Assembly: GCA_027080545.1 (NCBI GenBank)
Contig: JALWRV010000119.1
Location: forward strand, 1-7,747
Direction: 5' to 3'
DNA: 7,747 nt
Origin: Parvularculaceae bacterium
GTDB taxonomy: Bacteria; Pseudomonadota; Alphaproteobacteria; Caulobacterales; Parvularculaceae
Positions 1-6,216 of this stretch are shown piece after piece. Numbering within the stretch: the first letter of the stretch is position 1; every line of letters starts with the position of its first letter. Below the pieces are notes generated by a model. It was not told the DNA's origin. It was given only the letters and a program-made list of their open reading frames with translations, and made no database searches. Both the position numbers and the translations under genes were made by a program.

Positions 1-55
1 CTACGCCGCACCACTGTTATGGTCGAGCTTCATTGGTTGGAGGAAGATCAAAAAA

Positions 56-1084
56 ATGAAGAGAATGACCTTGGCAAAGGTGGCCGTAATTAAACAGAAA
101 CCACAGCCCTTATCAGGGTTTTTTGGCCTATGGGGAAGTGTATTGCTACTAGCAACTAACATAATCAGCCCCGCCATGGCGCAAGCGACCCCGAAAGAGA
201 CTGCGGAGGAGCCGACACTGTCTAAGCCATCAAAGTCTAAGCCATCGAAAACCAAAGTGGATTTTTCTTTGCTCGGCGGCATCTATTATGACAGCAATGT
301 TTCCGTAAATGAGCTGGACAGCACCACCCGCGAGGGAGACAGCCTGGTCTCGTTAAAAGCGCGGGTAAAAATGCTAACCCCGCTAACCAAACGCACCGAT
401 TTCAAACTGGGCTATAGCTTCTCCCAAAGCCTGCATGAAACTTTCTCCGCCTTCGATATACAAAGCCACTTGGCCAGTGCTGAACTGGTCCATGATTTTG
501 ATAGCGCAAAGGCCGGTCTCGCCTATCGCTATTCCAAAGCCTTGCTTGATGGGCGCGATTTTCTCTCCATCAACCAAGTCTCCCCCTCTCTTTCAGGGTT
601 TTTCACCAAGAAATTATATGGGCGCGTATTTTTCAACTATGCGGACAAGCGCTTTGACACCAACCCTGTTCGCGATTCCCATACCAATTCTGGGGGTGGC
701 GATATTTATTGGTTTCTAGATGGCACCAAACGCTATTGGTTATTCGGTATCGCCAAAGCCAACGAAAACGCTCTGGCCTCAGAGTTTGATTATGAATCCG
801 TGAAAGTGAAAGTAAAGTTTCAACAACGGGTCAATTGGACAAACCGGGAAGTAAAGATGGCCCTCTCAGTGCGCGCAGAAGCACGAGACTATTCATCACC
901 AACCCCTTCGATCGGCGTTAATCGCTCCGATGATCGCCTGCGGATAAAAGCGGAATTAGAATATCCTTTCTCGCAAGCCGTTTTTACACGGGTTTCCTTC
1001 GAACATGCGGAATTTGATTCAAACCTACCAAGCGCGAACTATCAACAAAATATGTTCGGCTTGCAATTAGGGAGAACGTTTTAA
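56..1084 (+). CDS. Exported outer-membrane beta-barrel protein
   Basis: This 342-residue protein starts with a basic n-region, a hydrophobic stretch (about residues 21-39) and an AxA-type signal peptidase site (PAMA|QA, after residue 42). The mature part opens with a Lys/Ser/Pro linker (about 56-67) made of SKPSK units. The rest alternates short amphipathic strands with polar turns, for example GGIYYDSNVSV, FKLGYSFSQSL, YGRVFFNYADKRF and MFGLQLGRTF. The last residue is Phe preceded by alternating hydrophobics, the usual C-terminal signature of outer-membrane barrels. The strand pattern recalls the barrel halves of DUF560/Slam-like or alphaproteobacterial 'outer membrane beta-barrel' proteins, but I cannot place it in a family. 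ATG 56 is supported by GGAGGA at 39-44, although the 11-nt spacing is long; ATG 65 (Met4) is an alternative. The frame is open to the window edge, so a more upstream start cannot be excluded. The gene is monocistronic at its 3' end because a strong terminator follows. Confidence 0.75.
   Translation: MKRMTLAKVAVIKQKPQPLSGFFGLWGSVLLLATNIISPAMAQATPKETAEEPTLSKPSKSKPSKTKVDFSLLGGIYYDSNVSVNELDSTTREGDSLVSLKARVKMLTPLTKRTDFKLGYSFSQSLHETFSAFDIQSHLASAELVHDFDSAKAGLAYRYSKALLDGRDFLSINQVSPSLSGFFTKKLYGRVFFNYADKRFDTNPVRDSHTNSGGGDIYWFLDGTKRYWLFGIAKANENALASEFDYESVKVKVKFQQRVNWTNREVKMALSVRAEARDYSSPTPSIGVNRSDDRLRIKAELEYPFSQAVFTRVSFEHAEFDSNLPSANYQQNMFGLQLGRTF
221..250 (+). repeat. 15-bp tandem duplication encoding the SKPSK linker
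   Basis: Two adjacent 15-bp units (221-235 and 236-250) both begin TCTAAGCCATC and match at 13 of 15 positions. They are in frame and encode consecutive Ser-Lys-Pro-Ser-Lys units in the linker between signal peptide and barrel. A short in-frame duplication that lengthens a flexible basic linker is the simplest reading. Confidence 0.7.
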
Positions 1085-1153
1085 CGCGAATACATATTCA
1101 ACCCATAACGGACCCTCGCTAATCCTGTATCGATCAGGTCCAGCCCCATCAGC

Positions 1154-1189
1154 CATTCGGAATATTTCCCCCCAACAATACGCCGAATG
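1154..1189. repeat. 7-bp inverted repeat in the convergent 3' region
   Basis: CATTCGG (1154-1160) and CCGAATG (1183-1189) form a perfect 7-bp inverted repeat with a 22-nt loop, just before the strong terminator hairpin. Neither strand shows a T-run after it, so it is not a convincing terminator by itself. It may fold as an additional 3' UTR hairpin. Apart from this and the terminator, 1085-1280 shows nothing coding. Confidence 0.3.
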
Positions 1190-1197
1190 CTGAATGG

Positions 1198-1240
1198 ACG
1201 GCACGGTGTTTGAGTAATCAGACACCGTGCCGTTTTATTT
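1198..1240 (+). terminator. Rho-independent terminator of the barrel gene
   Basis: A perfect 12-bp stem (ACGGCACGGTGT at 1198-1209 pairing with 1222-1233) can be extended inward by a G-U pair and two more pairs, leaving the 6-nt loop AGTAAT (1213-1218). The right arm runs directly into TTTTATTT (1233-1240). Only the plus strand has the U-tract, so it terminates the barrel gene. On the minus strand the hairpin lies about 50 nt past the protease stop and lacks a T-run. Confidence 0.88.
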
Positions 1241-1280
1241 AAAGCGGATATTTCATGCTGTGCGGATGGGTATGAGCAGC

Positions 1281-3221
1281 CTATTGCATGGGGTGGATTA
1301 GGCCATATCCATAAACCGGATCAAAGCCCTCATCTCCCAAATCTTCGGCAAGGGCTTGAAGCTCGCGCAAAATATCTTGCCGTGACCGACTATCATTTTT
1401 GTTCCGGTCAATAGAAACGGCAATAGATGCCGCAACAAAGGGGGACGCCAGAGAGGTGCCGGAAGAAACCCCCACCGCATTATCATCTTCTTGCCCCTGA
1501 TTGACCGCATGGACAATATCAACACCGGGGGCAGAAAAATCTACATAATCACCACGGTTGGACAGGTAATATATTTTCTTGTCTGCCGTTATCGCGGTCA
1601 CCGCGATCACTTGGTCATAGGCTGCAGGATATAAGGGCTGTGCCATGGGGCCACCATTGCCTGCGGCCGCAACAATAATCACACCCTTTTGAGAGGCGCG
1701 CTCAATAGCGGATTGCAAAATATTGTTGGAAGGTCCGGTCAAACTCATATTGACCACGGGCACATCCTGTTCAACCATCCAATTAAGCGCACGCACCAAA
1801 GACAGGGTACTGGCCATATCCTCGCCCTCTGGGGAACGCTCAAACACCGATGCCGCATAGAGAGCCATCTTCGGCAATAACCCATCATAATCACGACCCC
1901 GCCCAACCAAGATAGACGCCATCATGGTACCATGATCATCGGGCACGCTTCTGGCATTCTTGGTAAAACTTCTGGTCTCTATCATCGCCTCATGGGTAAG
2001 GACGTGATGGGCATTAACCCTTGTGTCAATCAACCCTAAACGCAGGCCAGACCCATCCGTTTCAAACGGCATCGGTAGAGCCTCTCGCGGAGACAGGCTG
2101 GTCTCTTGTCTGGGCGTGGGATTAACAGCACTGGCGGTAAAATAATGATTATAGTCAATAGACTCGTTGGCTTTAATGTTCTGCAAAAGCGCCTGCGCTT
2201 CCGCCATGGTCAGGTCCGCCGGTTTGGAAAATTTTATCAAGGACACCCCAAGCCCATCCATGGACTCGCTTGCCAATAAATTGAATCCCAATTCTTGTAA
2301 TTGTTGGTTCAGGGCCCCATCACCCAACACCAACCAAACATCCGGTTCGATTATTTCGCCATTATCATTATTGGTAAAGCGATCAAGGGCATCTTCGACG
2401 ATTTCGCCACCGAGGTCAGAAATCGCCATTTTAGCGGCCGCATCAGCCTCTTCATCAAGAGCTTCTTCCTCGTCTTGGTTTTCATCGTCGTCATCTTCGA
2501 TCTCGGTGCTTTCATCATCATCGTCGCCCATGTCGCCTTCGATTTCATCATCAACATGATCTTCAACGTCACCCTCAACATCATCTTCTGCATCATCTTC
2601 TACAGAATCCTCGACACCATCTTCAACTTCGTCTTCAACCTCATCTTCCGCGTCGTCTTCGACGGCATCCTCGACATCGTCTTCAACACTGTCTTCTACA
2701 TCATCCTCCACGTCTTCCTCGGCGTCATCTTCTACCGCCTCTTCTACATCCTCTTCGACCTGATCTTCCGCATCTTCCTCGACGCTTTCTTCGACGGAAT
2801 CCTCTATTTCATCTTCGCTATCCGCCTCGATATTTTCTTCCGCTTCGTCTTCGATATCTTGCTCTATTTCAGTTTCAACATCATCTTCCGCCTCATTCGC
2901 AACATCGGTTTCCACATCCTCTTCTACATCGGTCTCAATATCTTCTGTGATATCCGTCTCTACATCCTCAGAAACATCATCCTCAACCTCGTCTTCTACC
3001 TCATCTTCAATCGCGTCTTCCACATCTTCTTGGGTTTCATCTTCGATATCATCTTCAACCTGCGTCTCAATATCTTCATCCACCTCGTCTTCAATATCAT
3101 CATCCGGGGAAACCGATTGCATGGCTGCAGCGCCGCCATACGCGGACAGCGGCATGCCATTGGCAAAAACCAGCCAAAAGCTCATCAATGACACTAAAAA
3201 TCCAACAACCATCTGGCGCAT
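1281..3221 (-). CDS. Exported S8 (subtilisin-like) serine protease with polyacidic tetrad-repeat N-terminal region
   Basis: This 646-residue protein starts with a signal peptide or membrane anchor (hydrophobic residues about 5-20; small-residue stretch at 26-33 where cleavage is plausible). Residues 41-260 are extremely acidic: 137 of 220 are Asp or Glu, and there is no Lys or Arg between R2 and K264. Residues about 293-360 look like a propeptide/inhibitor-type domain, containing VWLVLGDGALNQQLQELGF and ending in SIDYNHYF. The subtilase domain spans about 392-646. Its catalytic residues are Asp399 (GLIDT), His430 (DDHGTMMA) and Ser590 (SGTSLASP), with Asn522 (AAAGNGG) as the oxyanion residue, so the enzyme should be active. 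No C-terminal autotransporter barrel or RTX tail is present. The start is supported by a G-rich GGGGA about 7 nt upstream. The gene is divergent from an ECF sigma gene, which suggests it is either a target of that sigma factor or acts on the anti-sigma factor; both are inference. Confidence 0.9.
   Translation of the reverse strand: MRQMVVGFLVSLMSFWLVFANGMPLSAYGGAAAMQSVSPDDDIEDEVDEDIETQVEDDIEDETQEDVEDAIEDEVEDEVEDDVSEDVETDITEDIETDVEEDVETDVANEAEDDVETEIEQDIEDEAEENIEADSEDEIEDSVEESVEEDAEDQVEEDVEEAVEDDAEEDVEDDVEDSVEDDVEDAVEDDAEDEVEDEVEDGVEDSVEDDAEDDVEGDVEDHVDDEIEGDMGDDDDESTEIEDDDDENQDEEEALDEEADAAAKMAISDLGGEIVEDALDRFTNNDNGEIIEPDVWLVLGDGALNQQLQELGFNLLASESMDGLGVSLIKFSKPADLTMAEAQALLQNIKANESIDYNHYFTASAVNPTPRQETSLSPREALPMPFETDGSGLRLGLIDTRVNAHHVLTHEAMIETRSFTKNARSVPDDHGTMMASILVGRGRDYDGLLPKMALYAASVFERSPEGEDMASTLSLVRALNWMVEQDVPVVNMSLTGPSNNILQSAIERASQKGVIIVAAAGNGGPMAQPLYPAAYDQVIAVTAITADKKIYYLSNRGDYVDFSAPGVDIVHAVNQGQEDDNAVGVSSGTSLASPFVAASIAVSIDRNKNDSRSRQDILRELQALAEDLGDEGFDPVYGYGLIHPMQ
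2520..3095 (-). repeat. 48 x 12-bp degenerate repeat (acidic tetrapeptide tract)
   Basis: Residues 43-234 of the S8 protease divide into 48 consecutive tetrapeptides without a register slip, 576 bp in all. Position 1 of each unit is Val, Ile, Ala or Met in every unit except two (Thr63, Ser135). Positions 2-4 are mostly Glu, Asp and Asp/Glu, with VEDD and VEDE common. Codons vary between units: all four Val codons and both Glu and Asp codons occur, so the DNA is a degenerate 12-bp repeat, not a fresh duplication. Beyond residue 234 the register dissolves into runs such as DDDDES and DDDDEN. Confidence 0.9.
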
Positions 3222-3307
3222 GGTTAATTCCCCGATTTACGCACAAAATTACCTTGTATGAGGGTGGTTTTACCAATTAAAATCCCCCCTGTCACGCGAC
3301 AAAAACC

Positions 3308-3336
3308 TTGATTTCCCTTCATTATATCCGTTTTAT
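3308..3336 (+). promoter_or_regulatory. Candidate sigma70-type promoter of the ECF sigma operon
   Basis: TTGATT (3308-3313) and TTTTAT (3331-3336) are separated by 17 bp, and each matches 4 of 6 consensus bases. The predicted transcript would start near 3343. That leaves an 80-nt leader carrying the nested inverted repeats at 3368-3398. The match is weak and read by eye only. Confidence 0.25.
3321..3326 (-). promoter_or_regulatory. Candidate -10 element of the S8 protease gene
   Basis: The minus strand reads a perfect TATAAT here (forward ATTATA). No good -35 lies at 17 bp spacing (AAATTG), so it would be -35-poor. Transcription would begin near 3313, leaving a leader of about 90 nt before the protease start. 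It overlaps the candidate plus-strand promoter, so the two directions could compete. Confidence 0.3.
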
Positions 3337-3367
3337 TACCTAGCAATTTAACGATTAAAACAGCAAA

Positions 3368-3398
3368 TTATTCCCCCAAATATGGGAATAAACCCATA
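3368..3398. promoter_or_regulatory. Nested, mutually exclusive inverted repeats upstream of the sigma gene
   Basis: TTATTCCC (3368-3375) and GGGAATAA (3384-3391) form a perfect 8-bp inverted repeat with an 8-nt spacer. TATGGG (3381-3386) and CCCATA (3393-3398) form a perfect 6-bp inverted repeat with a 6-nt spacer. The central GGG is shared, so only one structure can form at a time if this is RNA. As DNA, the first has the size of a dimeric regulator operator. It lies 25-55 bp upstream of the sigma start codon, between divergent genes. Confidence 0.5.
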
Positions 3399-3422
3399 GG
3401 CCGAACCGTTATAGGACTAGTG

Positions 3423-3950
3423 ATGTCATTAGACGATCATGCTTTACGTCAGGAGATCGTCACGATCATCGCGCCCGTGCGGCGGTTTGCCTATTCTTTG
3501 ACCGGCACCCATTTCGAGGCGGATGATCTGTTACAAATGACCATCGAGCGCATTCTGTCACGTCCATTACCGGCAGATGTGCATTTGTTGAAATGGGCAT
3601 TCCGTATTTGTCGCAATATATGGATCGACGAAATGCGGGCCCGCAAGGTGAGGCTGCGTGCTGTAGAGGAGGAAAAAATCGACTTCGCACAAACGCAGGA
3701 CGGTGAACGACACATGATGGGCAGGCTGGCCCTACAGCAGGTGCAAGAGGCCATGACCAACCTGCCAGACGATCAGCGCGCTGTGCTGGATTTGGTGGCG
3801 GTTGAAGGCATGAGTTACGCCGAAGCGGCTGATATTCTTGACGCCCCCATCGGCACGATTATGAGCCGACTGTCCCGAGCCCGCAAAAGCCTTGTTGAAG
3901 CCGTTGGGTCATCCCCACCGACCAAACCCAAAACCAAGGTTCAACCTTAG
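3423..3950 (+). CDS. ECF-family RNA polymerase sigma factor
   Basis: This 175-residue protein is of ordinary ECF length. The sigma-2 region spans about residues 16-80, with the region 2.2-like helix EADDLLQMTIERIL and the 2.3/2.4-like segment LLKWAFRICRNIWIDEMRARK. A short linker leads to sigma-4 at about 103-157, with the -35-recognition helix-turn-helix (SYAEAADILDAPIGTIMSRL, then SRARKSL). A Pro/Lys-rich tail of about 13 residues follows. I chose ATG 3423, which has AGGA (3413-3416) at 6 nt. The GTG immediately before it (3420) would be only 3 nt from the same site. The next gene, 43 nt downstream, is its anti-sigma factor, a standard pairing. The target promoters are unknown; autoregulation and control of the divergent protease are the natural hypotheses. 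Confidence 0.93.
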   Translation: MSLDDHALRQEIVTIIAPVRRFAYSLTGTHFEADDLLQMTIERILSRPLPADVHLLKWAFRICRNIWIDEMRARKVRLRAVEEEKIDFAQTQDGERHMMGRLALQQVQEAMTNLPDDQRAVLDLVAVEGMSYAEAADILDAPIGTIMSRLSRARKSLVEAVGSSPPTKPKTKVQP

Positions 3951-3993
3951 AGCAAGTGAACCAGAATCGACCGGAACCGAATTGAGTGCTGCT

Positions 3994-4737
3994 ATGACTT
4001 ATACTGATGACCAACTATCCGCCTTCATCGATCATGAGCTTCCCCAGAAGCAGATGGCTGATATCGAGGCTGCTTGTGAACGAGACCCTGCATTGCAGCA
4101 GCGTCTGGATGATTTACGCCAAGCCTCAAGACTGGGAGCGACCTATCTAAGCACCATTGACACACGCCCCCTACCGCAAGATTTACGTAATTTGATCGCA
4201 ACCAACCCCCTGCCAAAAGCAGCCAATGACCGCTCGCCCTTTGGGGGCAGCTCAATCTGGCCAACAGCCATTGCCGCTTCCCTGGCCTTGATGGTCGGCC
4301 TATTTGCAGGGCGCAGTCTCCTCGCGCCTACCCCTACTCAAATGGATAATATTCTACTGGCGAACAATCTAGATGCACCTTTTGCCGAAGTCCTTGAGAC
4401 CACCCCCAGCACCAGCCCGGTGAGGGTAGCCAATTATGACGCCACATTGACCCCCCTCGTTAGCTTCCAAAATAAGGATGGCGCCTTTTGCCGCCAGTTT
4501 ATTATCGAAGCCGCTCAGCAGGCAAAACAGGCTGTCGCCTGCAAAACTGATGATCAATGGCAATTACAAATTATCGTCGCCACCAAAGCCCCCAACCACA
4601 ATAATGACAGCTATCAAACAGCTTCTGCCGCCAGCAATCGCTCAATGGACCATTTTATCCAGAACAGCATGGCCGAGGCCCCTCTATCACGCGAAGAAGA
4701 ACAATCCGCCATCGCCCGCAAGTGGCAATCATACTAA
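3994..4737 (+). CDS. Membrane-spanning anti-sigma factor
   Basis: This 247-residue protein has a cytoplasmic N-terminal anti-sigma domain beginning TYTDDQLSAFIDHELP, the usual opening of alphaproteobacterial anti-sigma proteins. The first helices end around residue 45, and no HxxxCxxC zinc motif is present (only Cys28). One transmembrane helix lies at about 88-110 (IWPTAIAASLALMVGLFAGR). The remaining 137 residues should be periplasmic. They contain a segment of the form NKDGAFCRQF ... VACKTDDQWQ, with Cys166 and Cys183 that could form a disulfide; similar paired-Cys segments occur in anti-sigma C-terminal domains of this group as I recall them. I chose ATG 3994 because the domain starts there, although only a weak GAG (3984-3986) precedes it. 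An in-frame ATG at 3892, inside the sigma gene, would add an uncharacteristic Pro/Arg-rich extension. The gene is expected to be co-transcribed with the sigma gene. No clear terminator follows. Confidence 0.85.
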   Translation: MTYTDDQLSAFIDHELPQKQMADIEAACERDPALQQRLDDLRQASRLGATYLSTIDTRPLPQDLRNLIATNPLPKAANDRSPFGGSSIWPTAIAASLALMVGLFAGRSLLAPTPTQMDNILLANNLDAPFAEVLETTPSTSPVRVANYDATLTPLVSFQNKDGAFCRQFIIEAAQQAKQAVACKTDDQWQLQIIVATKAPNHNNDSYQTASAASNRSMDHFIQNSMAEAPLSREEEQSAIARKWQSY

Positions 4738-4842
4738 ATTTCTTTATCTGTCTCGGCTATACCAAGCCCAACCATGACATTGGCCTAGCGAACGAAACTG
4801 GCCCCCTATCTCGCTATTGGATTAAACGCGCCCTAGCTAATC

Positions 4843-4856
4843 GAATTTATAAATTC
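4843..4856. repeat. 14-bp perfect AT-rich palindrome between convergent genes
   Basis: GAATTTATAAATTC is fully self-complementary with no spacer. It lies 106 bp past the anti-sigma stop and 37 bp past the flavoprotein stop, in the 155-bp convergent gap. It is too AT-rich and lacks the loop and U-tract of a standard terminator. A looser 6-bp inverted repeat (TAGCGA 4786-4791, TCGCTA 4811-4816) is nearby. The gap contains nothing else recognisable. Confidence 0.4.
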
Positions 4857-4892
4857 AACCAAAGATGAATTTCCCCAACCTACTTAGGCGGA

Positions 4893-6197
4893 CTAGGCCG
4901 TGCCATATTTGGTTTCCACCTCTACGCCTATGGACTTTAAAAAAGCGCTTGGCAGAATACCGCCAGCACAAACAATAACCGCATCATTGTCTGCCTTTTT
5001 TAACTTATTCTCATGTTTGAGAATAATCGAATCCGGCGTGATGGAATGCACAGAAGAACAAAAGGCTATCAATAATTTTTTTTCTTTTGCCAACTGCGCA
5101 ACCCGTTCTCGATTGCGTTGACGGGCCCGCGAGAAGGCTTCCTTACGATAGGAAAGGATAACCCGCGTCCCCGGCTGTTCGGCTATTTCTGCTGCGGCCT
5201 CCAAAGCACTGTCGCCGCCCCCAACGACCAAAACTTTTTGGCCCTGATATTGTTCAGGATCAACCATGCGATAGACAACTTTGCTGAGCTGTTCGCCAGG
5301 CACATTTAGTTTTCGAGGGGTGCCTCGGCGTCCAATAGCTAAAAGCACTGTTTGGGTGATATAGCGCTTACCAGTGGCTATAACCGTAAAACCATCCTGA
5401 TCGGATTCGATATCCGAAACCCGCTCACCATAATTGATCTCTAAGCCAGCTCTTTTTTCAACACTTTGCCAAAAGGATAATAAATGTTCCTTTGTTGGAT
5501 CTTTAATCTTTGTTTTCCCTATAATGGGCAATTCTACTGGTTTGGTCATAACCAACTTGCCGCGAGGATAATGAGCGACCGTACCGCCCAAATCTTCTTG
5601 TTCAATAGTCTTAAACCTTAAGCCATATTTTTTCGCGGCTAGAGAGGCCGCAAAACCGGCCGGGCCAGCGCCAATGATGATGACATCAAAATCATATTTA
5701 TTACTGTGTGAGTGATTTTTCACAATAGAGTCGATGGCCTGTTTGCCTTGTTCTATGGCATTGCGAATGAGGCCCATGCCCCCAAGCTCGCCGGCAATAT
5801 AGATGCCCGGTACATTGGTTTGAAAATCAGCACCAACAAATGGAATATCAACCCCCCGTTTTTCGGTACCGAAAACAAGCTTGATCGCTTGTGCGGGGCA
5901 GGCCTTGGCACACGCCCCGTGACCAATGCAATGGGTAGGCTCGATTAAAACCGCTTTTTTTTGTATGAGGGCCAGTATTTTTCCCTCTGGACAGGCTTTT
6001 ACGCAAGCAGCACACCCGATACAAACAGACGGATCAATCAGCGGATGCAGCGAGGGTGGCTCGGTCAGACCAGCGTCAACCACTTCCCGATAATGAGATT
6101 CTGCCACACGCGATTTATGGTCTCGATTAAACAGATAAAATAGAATGATGAGCGCGAGCGGTAAGAGGTACACCAACCAGAGATAGTGAAATTCCAT
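4893..6197 (-). CDS. Membrane-anchored ferredoxin / flavin-NAD(P) oxidoreductase fusion, apparently circularly permuted
   Basis: This 434-residue protein starts with one transmembrane helix (about 5-23) followed by NRDHKSR, which puts the rest in the cytoplasm by the positive-inside rule. Next come two ferredoxin-type motifs. The first is CIGCAACVKACP (Cys59, 62, 65, 69). The second is CIGHGACAKACP (Cys90, His93, Cys96, Cys100), where His replaces one Cys. Residues 124-157 carry the element normally found at the C-terminus of thioredoxin-reductase folds (QTNVPGIYIAGEL, then RNAIEQGKQAID). Only after that comes the N-terminal FAD motif IIIGAGPAG (173-181), then the NAD(P) motif VLVVGGGDSALEAA (322-335). 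The chain ends at SIGVEVETKYGTA. No redox-active CxxC of thioredoxin reductase is present. The likely role is electron transfer between NAD(P)H, FAD and Fe-S clusters at the membrane; the partner is unknown. It lies 19 nt downstream of the TPR gene in an operon. The SD is weak (GGGTGA). Confidence 0.85.
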   Translation of the reverse strand: MEFHYLWLVYLLPLALIILFYLFNRDHKSRVAESHYREVVDAGLTEPPSLHPLIDPSVCIGCAACVKACPEGKILALIQKKAVLIEPTHCIGHGACAKACPAQAIKLVFGTEKRGVDIPFVGADFQTNVPGIYIAGELGGMGLIRNAIEQGKQAIDSIVKNHSHSNKYDFDVIIIGAGPAGFAASLAAKKYGLRFKTIEQEDLGGTVAHYPRGKLVMTKPVELPIIGKTKIKDPTKEHLLSFWQSVEKRAGLEINYGERVSDIESDQDGFTVIATGKRYITQTVLLAIGRRGTPRKLNVPGEQLSKVVYRMVDPEQYQGQKVLVVGGGDSALEAAAEIAEQPGTRVILSYRKEAFSRARQRNRERVAQLAKEKKLLIAFCSSVHSITPDSIILKHENKLKKADNDAVIVCAGGILPSAFLKSIGVEVETKYGTA

Positions 6198-6216
6198 ATA
6201 TATTTGTCACCCATTT

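Noticed and set aside
1..93. 3' end of an upstream plus-strand gene: either the frame ending TGA at 57-59 (ATGA overlap with the barrel start) or the frame ending TAA at 91-93.
   Set aside because: Only 18-30 codons are visible in either frame, they contradict each other, and neither shows a recognisable motif. An upstream coupled gene is possible but cannot be chosen from this window.
1..282. Minus-strand 93-residue frame at the left edge with a hydrophobic segment.
   Set aside because: It is antisense to the signal peptide and linker of the barrel gene, has no Shine-Dalgarno and shows no domain.
2520..3095. Regularly repeated DNA considered as a CRISPR array or minisatellite.
   Set aside because: Units are 12 bp with no unique spacers and degenerate in sequence, and they stay in the protease reading frame throughout.
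2301..3191. Long plus-strand frame encoding a very hydrophobic, Phe/Ile-rich 'membrane protein' of 296 residues.
   Set aside because: It is the antisense of the acidic repeat: Asp/Glu codons read on the other strand in this frame give Ile, Phe and Leu. The minus strand has a complete subtilase with all catalytic residues, and the plus frame has no recognisable domain.
2947..3261. Plus-strand Ser/Thr-rich frame of 104 residues.
   Set aside because: It is another antisense frame of the same GA-rich repeat and is purely low complexity, with no independent support.
3892..3993. Longer start (ATG 3892) for the anti-sigma gene.
   Set aside because: It would overlap the sigma gene by 59 bp and add a Pro/Arg-rich extension not typical of the family. 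The anti-sigma domain begins right at ATG 3994.
4786..4816. TAGCGA/TCGCTA inverted repeat as a terminator for the sigma operon.
   Set aside because: The stem is only 6 bp with a 19-nt loop and no U-tract follows, so it is likely chance.
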